A stretch of 64,000 nt of DNA from positions 62,001 to 126,000 of the forward strand of contig OW569360.1 of NCBI GenBank assembly GCA_937625935.1, in the 5' to 3' direction. Positions 38,184 to 47,731 of this stretch are shown here, in pieces (within the stretch, counting starts at the first letter, position 1; every line of letters begins with the position of its first letter). The stretch is from Tetramitus jugosus. Lineage: Eukaryota; Heterolobosea; Eutetramitea; Acrasida; Vahlkampfiidae. A program made the translations under genes and the position numbers. The notes beneath the pieces were generated by a model. That model saw nothing but the letters and a program-made list of their open reading frames with translations, made no database searches and had not been told where the DNA came from.

Positions 38184-39080
38184 TCATTGTTCCTCTTCGT
38201 CTGAGTCTTCTTCATCATCTGAATAATAGTCATATATTTCCTCTGCATATTGTGCAGTCTTATTGATCATTCGATGAAATTCTTCACTTCCAATCTCAAT
38301 AGGCATCCCAAACGCAAAGCGATCTGTGATATGACTTGGTTCCACAGGGATTTTATTTTCTACCACCCCCTTTTTGACTAAGTTGTCATATATGGTTGAA
38401 TTAATCAGTTGGAACAATTGAATAATCTTGCCTGCACACATCGTAAGAGACAAGGATTTCTCCAGCAATGCTATCGTGTCATGAAGGCATTCTTTTTCTG
38501 TTTGGTCATATCCTCCACGAATTGTAAATGTTCCAATTGTTGTGTATTGTGTTTCACTAAATTGAACTGTATCTAATTGAATATCAAGGGGAGAATCAGT
38601 CATTATCGACATTCTGATTGTTGGAATAGTAGCTACACATTCCATATTGCTTTCCATATCTTCTAATGTATATTCAGACCTCAAGGTGGAATTCAACTTT
38701 TTGATAATCAACTCTTCATCGAACAAATCTTCAAATATTAACATTGTGAAGGCACCAGTATAGAATTCAGATGCTACAAATCTCAACATCCATTTTCCAT
38801 TTCTCTTCTTGAGCCACATATTCTTGCCTGCGAGAACAAGTTGTTGATCTTGGTTGATATCATAAAATTTGTCCACGAACTTGGAGTACTGTCTGTTAAG
38901 AGGAAAGAGACGAACGAGCGTATCAATAGTTTGGAGTGATGCAGAGAAGCGCGTCCTTGCAAATGATACTTCATCCTTGAGGACAAACGATTTGAAAACT
39001 TGTGAAAATGACACGTGCCCCTGCACAATTGGTTCATAGCTCATTTGGTGAGTTTGGTTGGACAATGTTGAAATACCCAT
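38184..39080 (-). CDS. CYTH / thiamine-triphosphatase-like protein
   Basis: 298 aa from ATG 39080. The middle reads SKFVDKFYDINQDQQLVLAG followed by NMWLKKRNGKWMLRF, the YYDT...LRRR.G.WELK pattern of CYTH (adenylyl cyclase CyaB/thiamine triphosphatase) enzymes. C-terminal helices GKIIQLFQLINSTIYD and an acidic tail (DEEDSDEEEQ) follow. The N-terminal ExExK metal-binding signature that normally opens the fold is not visible, so activity is uncertain. It sits wholly inside the segment bounded by the 173-bp repeats. Alternative: a divergent, non-enzymatic CYTH-fold protein. Confidence 0.6.
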   Translation of the reverse strand: MGISTLSNQTHQMSYEPIVQGHVSFSQVFKSFVLKDEVSFARTRFSASLQTIDTLVRLFPLNRQYSKFVDKFYDINQDQQLVLAGKNMWLKKRNGKWMLRFVASEFYTGAFTMLIFEDLFDEELIIKKLNSTLRSEYTLEDMESNMECVATIPTIRMSIMTDSPLDIQLDTVQFSETQYTTIGTFTIRGGYDQTEKECLHDTIALLEKSLSLTMCAGKIIQLFQLINSTIYDNLVKKGVVENKIPVEPSHITDRFAFGMPIEIGSEEFHRMINKTAQYAEEIYDYYSDDEEDSDEEEQ

Positions 39081-39129
39081 TGGGAATTTAGTTATTAATT
39101 TTTTTGTGTTACTTTGTTTTTGAATTTGA

Positions 39130-39788
39130 AGTTCAACTATTAGCCTTGTGAGTCAAGCCAAGGTCACCTTCGACATCAGCATCAAGAAGGAAGGGGAAAC
39201 GTGTGCCCTTGGCTACTAGTACTAACACTGGTCCACCTTCTTTCAAATACCTCACGAGGGTTCAGAGTCTGCAAAGGACGCAGAACTATATTACGATTGG
39301 TGGTTCATTGATCAAACAGCTGTGTACAAAACTGAAAGAGTTGATACTCCTGATGCCAAAGTTTCAATTTATCTACCAACAGATGATATTTGTACAATGA
39401 AATTAGAAATACTTGCCTTAGAACAGCAGATTGATGCCCGTTTTATACACTTTTGTCACAAATAGAGACAAGAATGATTTGGAAAGATTTGTTATGATAC
39501 AAGATGATCACGACAGAGGTACATTCGTATTGATTGGTCGTTATTCGGAAACTGACAAAGCGCACTATCATAAGTTCATCACCGTCATTGATTGTACTCA
39601 TCGCGAGCCGGAGCAAGTATAACGCCTTTATCGTTCCACAGAACAATTGAATGAATGAGTACGCGAATAAACTTTCCGGCTTTTACAAGGTTTCCTCTGT
39701 TATACACTCATACGACCGCGGATACATCCCATCAGATAGGTTGGCAATGATCATCAGCAAAAGACTCAAGCTTCAACCCATTTTCTAA
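39130..39788 (+). pseudogene. decayed protein-coding gene, several frames
   Basis: Three protein-like blocks on the plus strand in different frames. Block 1, 39130-39465, includes DAELYYDWWFIDQTAVYKTE and DAKVSIYLPTDDICTMKLEI, but is broken by in-frame TAG and TAA near 39215-39225. Block 2, 39440-39622, includes NRDKNDLERFVMIQDDHDRG. Block 3, about 39660-39788, includes GFYKVSSVIHSYDRGYIPSD and ends at TAA 39786-39788. Each changes frame by one. No start codon fits. The family is not recognised. Introns were considered (TACTAAC occurs at about 39220) but no join restores one frame. It ends 5 bp before repeat copy B. Confidence 0.6.
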
Positions 39789-39793
39789 AGCAG

Positions 39794-39966
39794 AACTTTA
39801 TCCTCCATTCGAAGTGCAGAAAGAAATTGATGGGCGTCAAAATCCAAGTCTGCTCGAAGGAGAAGTGACAGAGGATGAGGTAATGGTGTATGAGAGAAAG
39901 TGGGAAAGGATGAAACATCTGGCAATACTCAAACATGACAATAAATAATTTATGCAAGTTTCGCCA
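39794..39966 (+). repeat. direct repeat, copy B (orphan coilin 3' fragment)
   Basis: 173 bp nearly identical to 37748-37920. On the plus strand it holds a promoterless fragment of the coilin C-terminus with its stop at 39946-39948. On the minus strand it holds the functional VPS16 stop (39950-39952), only 1 nt away. Repeat identity ends at 39966, where VPS16 continues but copy A jumps to sequence matching 40999. Confidence 0.97.
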
Positions 39967-42536
39967 AGAGATCATCAATGATTTGCAAATTTTGACCACT
40001 GGCTTTTGCTCGAATGGCAAGCAACAAGTCCACGTCTCGTTGCCCGTATGCAACTTCGATAGCCTCCTTGAATTTGGATACTCGCACATACAGCTGGGTT
40101 TTCTCGAATGGATCTGTTACCCTTGGAATATATTTCACTGCTTCGCTCTCAACACCTCTTTGAATACATGCCTCTGCAAATGGCTTATACCCTATTGGTG
40201 ACTTCTTTTTCGAGAATTCTTCTAGTGCACCCCATTGGCCCATTCTGACATAGGCTGCAATTTTGATGTTCCAATATCGTTTGTCTGGAACATTGAAATC
40301 TTTCTTAATCTTGGCTTCATTCTTATCGCCCATTAGTAGCAAGTTGAATATGGTATCACTTACAGAGAGTCCTGTGAACAACTTCCGGCCAATAGTTTTA
40401 TCCAAGGTGTGCTGTAATTCAAGTAGTTGTCTCTGTTGATCAGCCGCTTTAGCATCTACATAGCAGTCCTTCCTCTTTGAATACAATTCCTTTGCGTTGT
40501 TGAGATGTTTTCTTTGGGTGTGCAGATCTGTGGTTTCGAATGATTCCAATACAGAAAGGGTAGCTGCTTCGTGAGGAAGTTCAAGAGCATGATAGAAAGT
40601 CTCTAAAAATTCTCTATCTTGCTCCCTGCAGTAGGACACAAGAAGATCACGTGCTGGCTCGAATCCTTTTTCATTAATAATGGAGAAGAAGATGTATGGT
40701 TCCATCTTTTTCTTCATATCAAGCAGCACTTGATCGAGCAGATCGCTATCTCCGCTGTTCAGTGCTTGCTTGAGTGCCATTTTAATCTCACCCATACGCA
40801 AAAGTAAAGGTACCTGTTCAGCAGCTCTTTCTTCCCGCTCTAATAACATGAGTGCAAGTTCTTTCTTGCCCTGTCTGAGGGCAGCTGAAGCGATCGATGA
40901 AAATGGTATATCTTCATACTCTTTCAGTTTTGCGATGATAGAATTAAAAATATCGTATTCATCTTCGTCTGATCGAACCTTTGTGGTTGCCCAATGCACC
41001 AACACATTAGTAGGCTTCATATCCATGTAATTTGATATCTTGAAAGCAAGCAGATGCTCCATTCGAGCTAATAGTCTCTCAATTAAGCCCTGAGGTGTAA
41101 GTCTCTCGAGCTGCTCTGATGTCAATGGCATTCCAATTGTATAGTCTCTCACGGCATTCAAAACTCGTACTAACTTGCAAGTATGTACAAACTCTGACGT
41201 TTCATAATAATCGTCGCAGAATGATTTCCCGTAGGAGGCTGCTCGTAAATACTTCCTCTGCAGAGAATGTTCGAAATCAGTTTCAGCTGCGTGATAACAT
41301 GTCCGAACTGCCTCTGGCAAATCAATGGATGTAATATCGTTAATCATTGTGTTACCACTCTTCTCGAACTGTGAAAATGCAAAATATAGAGTAGAACCAG
41401 GCGCATCGGATCCAGCACGATGAATTTCATTAATCGGCTCAGGCACTCGTTGTAGGAATTCACATGTCGAGTTCGTTATAATTCTCAAGCCATCGACCTC
41501 CGTTAAGGGATGAACAGGTGAATTAAAAGAGAATGAATTTTGTGCTCCATTCGGTCCCACCATCAACAACAAGGACGTGTCATCTCTGCCGAGTTGATCA
41601 GGATCCCAATACAAGCATATACAATCTTCACCGCACCATTTCAACTGAGTAGGCAAAGTAGAGGATTTGATGTCGTGTTCTGTGTACGTCGTGCTGAAAT
41701 CCACTCTCGAAACACGCAATATTCCAGTGCTCGAAAGAGTGGCCAGCGCTGTTCCACTCGGTGCCACACTAATCCTTGGAAATGGACCATAGGTCAGCTT
41801 TGCGTCCACACAACGATTTCTCGAAACAAAATACATGGTTTTACTCTGTGGAACACTCACCAAAAACTCCAACTCCTCCATTTCACTCTGATCCTCTGGA
41901 ATCACTTCTACACTGATCAAATCAGCATCTTGATTCATCATACTCACTGGAATTTTAGCAAATTGTTCGCAAAAGGTTGTATTAAAATCACTAATCACCC
42001 ACAATGTGTAATGATTCGTCAGAATAGCGACTCCAGAGCCCCAATTCACCACTTTTAATATTCCTTCGTCCACTACATCATTTACAAAACCAAATTGTCT
42101 CACTCCTCGACTCAAAATATCATAAATGTACACGTGTGCATCACTGTTCAATCAATCCATTTTTTCCAAAACAACAACAACAACAACAACAATAATCACA
42201 TTGTGTCAGCACACAAAACGAATCAATGACATTGCAAACAATAACAATAACAATAAAAGTTTCAAAAAAATAGAAAAATCTATACCTTGTCACACAAACA
42301 ACACACTCATCACTGGTCCATCCAACATGAATCAATTGACCCTTGCTATCTGACTCCCATTCAAATCTGGAGATCAAATTACCTGAGCACGAATAAATGG
42401 AAACGTATTGCTTGCTGGAATCGATGCCTCTCAGTTGAATAAGCTTGTTGGGATCTCGTGTCATGACAATGGCACCAGAATTGGAACAACTTGATACGAG
42501 ACAGTCACTTAGATTGATGGACGATGACCAACTCAT
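39950..42536 (-). CDS. VPS16: VPS16, core subunit of HOPS/CORVET tethering complexes
   Basis: Exons (minus) 42536..42286 and 42143..39950 with a 142-bp intron (GTATAG...ACAG); 814 aa, close to animal VPS16. It tethers endosomes and lysosomes/vacuoles before fusion. N-terminal half is a WD-like beta-propeller (IVMTRDPNKLIQLRG, and HVYIYDILSRGVRQFGF joined across the splice as CVVCVTS-DAHVYIYD). The C-terminal half is alpha-solenoid: ERLTPQGLIERLLARMEHLL, HWATTKV, ALRQGKKELALMLLEREERA, LLLRMGEIKMALKQAL, GDSDLLDQVLL. Its extreme 3' end is inside repeat copy B. The intron is rich in TTG repeats on its own strand (AAC on plus). Confidence 0.93.
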
Positions 42537-42835
42537 AGAGTATAGTTGTCTCTTTCTGTAGTTGATTGGTCGTTTGTCATTATCCTTTCCTAATTGTATC
42601 CTGTTTGTTGTTCAATTCGTTTGATGAAGAAAATTAGTGATGATTTTGATCAGCTATTTATACGTTATGATGATGGATTGTTGTTGTGTCAAAGAAAGAT
42701 GGGATAATGGTACATACCATTCTGAAAGGATCGACATTTTGTTCTCTGTGCGTGTTTTTTGTTGTTGGAAATGATTTTTTTTTGTTGTTTTCTAGATCGG
42801 AGTTTTGGTAAGCTTTGTGTGGCGTTGATAGGTTT
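42537..42835. other. intergenic: 5' flank of VPS16 and 3' flank of HAD gene
   Basis: 299 bp with T-rich runs (for example 42774-42786). No coding frame or RNA that I can support. Confidence 0.5.
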
Positions 42836-43570
42836 TTACAGGAAGAATTGATCCAAGTGATCTTTGAGGATGGAGGCATCTTCGTTGAGTGCATTGAAGT
42901 GAACTGCACTCAAACCAGCTTCTATAGCAGCATTAACGTTTGCTAATTTGTCATCCACGAACAAAATTGGTATGTTCTGTTGTTGAAGCACGCTTTCAAT
43001 GGTTTCCTTTGCTGTTAGGAATGCTTTGAGATCAGGTTTTGCACATTTCATGACCGCAGAATTGAAAATAAAGTCCTTTCGATCAAACAGGACTTCCAAT
43101 CGATCGGAATACATGCGGAACAACTCTGGCAACCACTCTGTCGAGTGATTCGACAAGACAGCAAAGGTGACTTGATGACTGGATGCATGCTTGGCCTTCC
43201 AATCCAGCATCATGTCCACCACAGAGTCAAACAATCGCAATTGTCCTTCTCTGACCTGTTGCATCAGGAAGCGAACGACTTGAGTCTCGTCAGACGATTG
43301 CTCCTCACTCAAGAATCCCCTTCGCTTCAATTCTTGTGCCACGGTACTCTGTTGTATAATGTTCAGAAAAAACACAGTTTCATCAAATTCACCAATCTTA
43401 TATCCACTCCAGCTCTGTGTAGCACATTTCATGATATGAGCAAACGTTTCAGCCTCTGTTGGAATGGCTTGTGGATCAACCACACTTTCTTGTAGCAGAA
43501 GACGATCCAGGAGGTCATTGTACAGATCTCTTGCAACGACACCACCAATGTCACTTAGGAGTACTTTCAT
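42836..43570 (-). CDS. HAD-superfamily hydrolase-like protein
   Basis: 244 aa. Motif I is LLSDIGGVV (nucleophile Asp7; the usual second Asp, D-x-D, is Gly here), motif II VLSNHS, motif III Lys in CAKPDLKAF, motif IV FVDDKLANV (two Asp). The insertion after motif I (about residues 15-100) is a helical cap of type C1. Layout is HAD subfamily IA. The DxG variant occurs in FDLGGVL-type members such as the epoxide-hydrolase N-terminal domain and YihX-like proteins, so phosphatase activity is possible but not certain. It lies 49 bp downstream of the ASH gene on the same strand. Confidence 0.8.
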   Translation of the reverse strand: MKVLLSDIGGVVARDLYNDLLDRLLLQESVVDPQAIPTEAETFAHIMKCATQSWSGYKIGEFDETVFFLNIIQQSTVAQELKRRGFLSEEQSSDETQVVRFLMQQVREGQLRLFDSVVDMMLDWKAKHASSHQVTFAVLSNHSTEWLPELFRMYSDRLEVLFDRKDFIFNSAVMKCAKPDLKAFLTAKETIESVLQQQNIPILFVDDKLANVNAAIEAGLSAVHFNALNEDASILKDHLDQFFL

Positions 43571-43619
43571 TTTTTGATCGCAGCGACGTTTACTTTTTCA
43601 CCGGTGTTTTTCGCCGGAT

Positions 43620-45849
43620 CTATAATAAGGATGACTGGGAAAGGAATGTAGATGACAGTGTTAGTGACAGTGGACAAGAGCATTGATCAATGATACTTTC
43701 TGGTGTTTCACTGTAAGCTTCGAATATTTCTTGTTGTTCTACCTTTGAAGAATCAGGATGTAAAACAACCTTAAAGTCAAGAGTTTTTCCAGCATTGATT
43801 CGAGCGATGAGGGGATAAATTATGGAGCCTGAACTTGCATCTTTTGGTTTCCACCGAACAGTAAAATCTAAAATCATGTGTGAACAATAGTCTTTGAAAA
43901 TGATATGAGAAGAAACTTACTTTGAAGTGAATCATTCCGTAAGATGATCGTTTTTGTTAATTCAGAGTCGCCATAGGTTGGTGATATGTGCCACTTTAAG
44001 AGATATGACCCGTTCTCGATCCAATGTAAGCCTATCGTCTTGGGAATTATGGAAAGAGGCGTTCCAACAATTCTGGCTCGCACCGGTAACTGAATCGTGG
44101 GCAGACCAACTATCTCCAGTTTTAACGAATCAGCATATTCTCCAAGAGCATTCGAATAGCACGTCAGTTTTAGCTTAACGGTGGAATGTTTAGAAGAATT
44201 AATTCTCCCGTTCAATCGATTGATATCAAGAGCTATTCCAAGTCCTCGTGATAGAATTTCTGAATCGAAAGCTTTCTCTATATCTCCTCTTCTCTTCTCT
44301 TGCCACTTCTGTTCACTGCTTTCCACAGCAAAGGATCTTTCTGTTGTGCTGCATTGAGAATGTGAAGAGGTGGACTTAAGGGCTGATTTGAATTCACTCG
44401 TTCGTGATCCCCCAGCACTAGCTTTGTTGTGGGGATGGAAGGAGACTGTCGCGGACATCTTTCTCCTGGAGTGGTCAATAGGAGCAGCATACCTCTCAAA
44501 CTGGGCAGAAAAGAAACCAATACAATCACTCAAATTAGTTATCTTCAATACAACTGTTTTTCGGGAGAATATCGGAACATCTCCAAAATTAATTTCCGGT
44601 ATGTAGAGTCGGTCCTCTACCTTTTCCCCAACAGCTGCGGTAATACAATTACTAGTTAATAGGTGGCAAAACATTGTTGTTTCTTCCTTTTCTAAGCTTT
44701 CAGCCAATTCCTCACTTTCCACGTCCAACCGAACAAGCAGTCCTCTTACTTTGCACTTGACCAATACTCCCTGCACGTGTTCTTCGCTGTTATAAAAAAC
44801 ACATGGCACTAGAATCTCATAATCACCCGTCGCACGAGCAAAGAGGGTAACGGATACTTCTATTCTCTCGCTAGGTCCAAGAGTTCCATGTTGAGGTGAA
44901 ACTTTAACTTCACATCTATCTCCAAGCGTCTCGGGAATGTACCAGCAGAAAGGTGTGGGAAAATGGGAGAGATTACGAATAATGGTTTTCTTAACAGTAG
45001 AAGATTCCTCAAATACCTCTCCATAGTCAATTAATTGTTCTGTGATTCGAACGTTGATGTCCTGTATCCTTCCTGTCACAGAGAGGAATTGTTTGCAGTT
45101 TGATTCAGTCTGAAATTGTAAATTTGTATTTATGGATAAAGGAGTATCATGTTGAATGGTCAAACGTATTAGAGTTGATTTTCTGGGTTTTAACTGTCCA
45201 GAAAGTTGACTCAAGCCGAGGACGGATCTACAAAGAAAACAACAACTTCGTTAGTATTGATTGTGTCAATGATAGAAAGACAGACATACCCTATCAGACC
45301 ACTTGAGTCGCCAGTTATCGTCCATGGAACAACAACAGAGGAAGGATTAGTTATTTTCAGATCAATTGTTCTGTTTTCTTTGATGGGAAGCACTCCAAAC
45401 TCCAATGAGGGGCAGTCAAAAAGAATCGTTGGACTCCGAATCTGTACAATTTAAAAGAGTAGACACCTAGATTAACATTAATCCGAGAATTATTAACTTA
45501 TGAATCGACATACTGTTGCAGTAATCCATGAGCACAGAGCTATCTTAGTGTCTACAACATTGCAAATCAATTTTGATTTCATATTGCCAGTCCTTGAGGG
45601 TCTAAAACTGATTGAAACGGTTTTAGACTGACTAGGAAGCAGCATGAAAGTCGTTGGAGTGAATGAAACCGAGCCATTCTCTAACATTTGCTCTGGCCAT
45701 TGAAATCGAGCAGATGTATCACCATGATTGGTGATCGTAACAGTTTTGACGACTTCTTGTCCCACTGTCAGAGGACTACCACACACAACGAGCTGAGGCT
45801 CTATGCGCACATCCGGAATCTCATCCATTTCATTGTTTTCCCATCTCAT
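43620..45849 (-). CDS. ASH/MSP-domain flagella-associated protein (DLEC1/HYDIN/CFAP type)
   Basis: Four exons (minus): 45849..45514, 45441..45290, 45227..43921, 43867..43620; introns 72, 62 and 53 bp, all GTATG/GTAAG...AG and all keeping frame; 680 aa. Several immunoglobulin-like ASH/MSP domains are visible: VVCGSPLTVGQEVVKTVTITNHGD, MLLPSQSKTVSISFRPSRTG, LEFGVLPIKENRTIDLKITN, IDYGEVFEESSTVKKTIIRN and INFGDVPIFSRKTVVLKITN. Such repeats mark axonemal central-pair and ciliary proteins. Which family member it is cannot be decided; it is shorter than DLEC1 or HYDIN. The start at 45849 is the first ATG. Together with RSPH3 and PLK4 it points to flagellum building. Confidence 0.8.
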
Positions 45850-45915
45850 TTTCGTAGTTATCAACGATCGTCTATTTGTGTTTTGGGCGCGGTTTACAAA
45901 CTTCAAAAAACAACC
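45850..45915. promoter_or_regulatory. 66-bp divergent promoter interval
   Basis: Only 66 bp separate the start codons of the ASH-domain gene (minus) and the EEP gene (plus). The two promoters must overlap each other or lie inside the opposite 5' coding region. No TATA box is obvious. Confidence 0.5.
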
Positions 45916-46707
45916 ATGGTCAAGTTACTGACACAGAACATGTGGATCAACCATGTGACTTTCAAGACATCCACTTCAAACAAGGTCCACAGACTCACAG
46001 ACTTTACTTCCCATATCGATCAGTTCGATATCATTACCCTGCAAGAAGTCTTCTCCCATAATTTTCTCTCCGGGGTCGATTTCAAGGCCATGATGTCCAG
46101 TGAAGCAAAGAAGCATGGGTTCGATTACTTTGCAGTGGGTAGAGCTCCATCATACATGAATCAAGACTCTGGTTTGATGATCTTATCGAAGCTTCCCATC
46201 GTTTCAACTGAATTTGTTTCCTTCAGTAGCTACAGTTGGTTCGATATGATTGTCGATAAGGGATTTCTGTATGTCAAGATTCAAGTGACTCCAGATCAAC
46301 ACATGCATGTGATCACTACCCATATGGATGCACATCGCAGTGATGTTCGATCGGCACAAGTTGACCAGATTTCTCAATGGATTGTTGACCATCTGGAAAA
46401 TGAAGTAAAGAATGACTTGTTGATCATGACTGGAGATTGGAACATTAGAGTAGAGAGTGAAGAGTACGATCATTTGTTGAAAACGTTTCCAGATTTTACC
46501 AATGTATATCTAGATGGTCCTTATCCTCCGACGCATCAATGTGGAATCTGCATAGATCACGTGTTGGTCAACAAGTTTGCCCATCTGGTACCTTCTACCT
46601 CCGATGGAAAAGTGTACAAGATTGAGAATCTAACAGGATCTGGAGAAAGGGCCAATGAACCGATATCGGATCATTCTGGTGTGTCCATTGAAGTCACGTT
46701 AGAATAG
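45916..46707 (+). CDS. EEP-family phosphodiesterase (neutral sphingomyelinase-like)
   Basis: 263 aa from ATG 45916. Endonuclease/exonuclease/phosphatase fold: LTQNMW (Asn8), IITLQEVFS (catalytic-metal Glu), DSGLMILSKLPI, VITTHMDAH, LIMTGDWNI (Asp/Asn pair), CGICIDHVLV and PISDHSGVSIEV (terminal SDH catalytic triad). The set and spacing fit neutral sphingomyelinase/DNase I-like hydrolases; the DSGLMILSK motif favours sphingomyelinase-type over APE-type. No signal peptide or membrane helix, so a soluble cytosolic or peripheral enzyme is likely. Substrate is not proven. Confidence 0.85.
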   Translation: MVKLLTQNMWINHVTFKTSTSNKVHRLTDFTSHIDQFDIITLQEVFSHNFLSGVDFKAMMSSEAKKHGFDYFAVGRAPSYMNQDSGLMILSKLPIVSTEFVSFSSYSWFDMIVDKGFLYVKIQVTPDQHMHVITTHMDAHRSDVRSAQVDQISQWIVDHLENEVKNDLLIMTGDWNIRVESEEYDHLLKTFPDFTNVYLDGPYPPTHQCGICIDHVLVNKFAHLVPSTSDGKVYKIENLTGSGERANEPISDHSGVSIEVTLE

Positions 46708-46767
46708 TTCGATTGTAATGTATGATAAAATGCTACTGCTTAGCACAATATAAAATATAGTTTATTT

Positions 46768-47343
46768 TCAAGCTGGTGTGCATCGTTGTTTGGCGTTGGC
46801 TACCCAATTGTCAAACGATTTTTGAGCCGACGTCAGAGAAGTGTTTTCAATCTTTGAACCAATGAGAGGCACCCATCCCTTGAACTCACTCGTAATTTGT
46901 TGTTGCAAGTCTGTTGTTCGAGGATCAGTTTGTCTTGGCATCGCAATCCACTTGATTGTAACGATTAATGAGTCCTTTAGAGCTCCACTCTTCACTGTCA
47001 TGACTGTTTCAACTTCCATCCGTTGAATCATCGCATGTTGAGGCTGATTTAGATTTCTTCCAAACACTGTCATCGTGGCAGTTGTTTGGCACAGCGTAAA
47101 ATCCATGCCCACGAATTTCCGGATCGCAGGTGAGGCATCGACTGGCGACTCAAACGATATTTCTCTTGTTTTGACTAGGGTGTTACCATCGTTGAAAATT
47201 GTTCTCCATTCTCCAATATTCACATTCTTGTGTCCTTGTTGTGTCTGTACGCCATGTTGGAATGAAATGTCATCGAATAGGTCTTCTTTAATCTGTTGCA
47301 GAGTAATATTGGGAAATTCAGCTTGTAGCACGACTTGCTTCAT
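46768..47343 (-). CDS. DUF2505/SRPBCC-like protein
   Basis: 191 aa. It starts with a lipid-transfer-like beta strand and helix (MKQVVLQAEFPNITLQQIKE) and ends with FKGWVPLIGSKIENTSLTSA, which resembles the IPxxGxKIE helix of DUF2505 and related START/Bet v1-fold proteins. These are hydrophobic-ligand-binding folds. Cofactor or ligand unknown. It lies convergent to the EEP gene with 60 bp between stops. Confidence 0.55.
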   Translation of the reverse strand: MKQVVLQAEFPNITLQQIKEDLFDDISFQHGVQTQQGHKNVNIGEWRTIFNDGNTLVKTREISFESPVDASPAIRKFVGMDFTLCQTTATMTVFGRNLNQPQHAMIQRMEVETVMTVKSGALKDSLIVTIKWIAMPRQTDPRTTDLQQQITSEFKGWVPLIGSKIENTSLTSAQKSFDNWVANAKQRCTPA

Positions 47344-47731
47344 GGTTTCTGAGATGTCAAAAATATATTTATGGTTGGTTGGTTGGTTGGTCTCGTTGGA
47401 TGTATGATTTGGTTTTCTATAAAGTGTCTTACAGGTGGCTCAAGAAACAGGTATTTATGTAGGGCTTCTCGTTGCTGTTCGGGTGTGTCCTATTCATCTG
47501 TTCTAACACGTTCTGAAAATAGCAATGGTTATCGCGGATGAGCGAAAAAAAAACGCTGATTGGATTGTTTACGGAAGTTGGAGGATTCGCGAGAATGCAC
47601 ACGGCACGTATTGTCAAACAGCACACAAAATAGAAGATGGAATAATCGTTGGAATTCAATTACCACATGTGTGACATGGTACTGTAAAAGCAAACGAGAG
47701 TTCCCGTGTGTGACTTGTTGTTGTTATCTAT
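47344..47731. other. intergenic region without a supported gene
   Basis: 388 bp. A (TTGG)n microsatellite lies at 47373-47391. Short frames of 60-76 codons on both strands are overlapping, compositionally random and lack conserved features. Confidence 0.5.

Noticed and set aside
39200-39265. An intron with a TACTAAC branch point that might repair the decayed gene
   Set aside because: The possible GT donors either shift the frame or create a stop at the join, and later blocks would still need two frameshifts.
39766-40089. Minus-strand frame sharing 65 residues with a frame at 37732-37929
   Set aside because: The shared peptide is the antisense of the duplicated coilin 3' end, not a real gene family.
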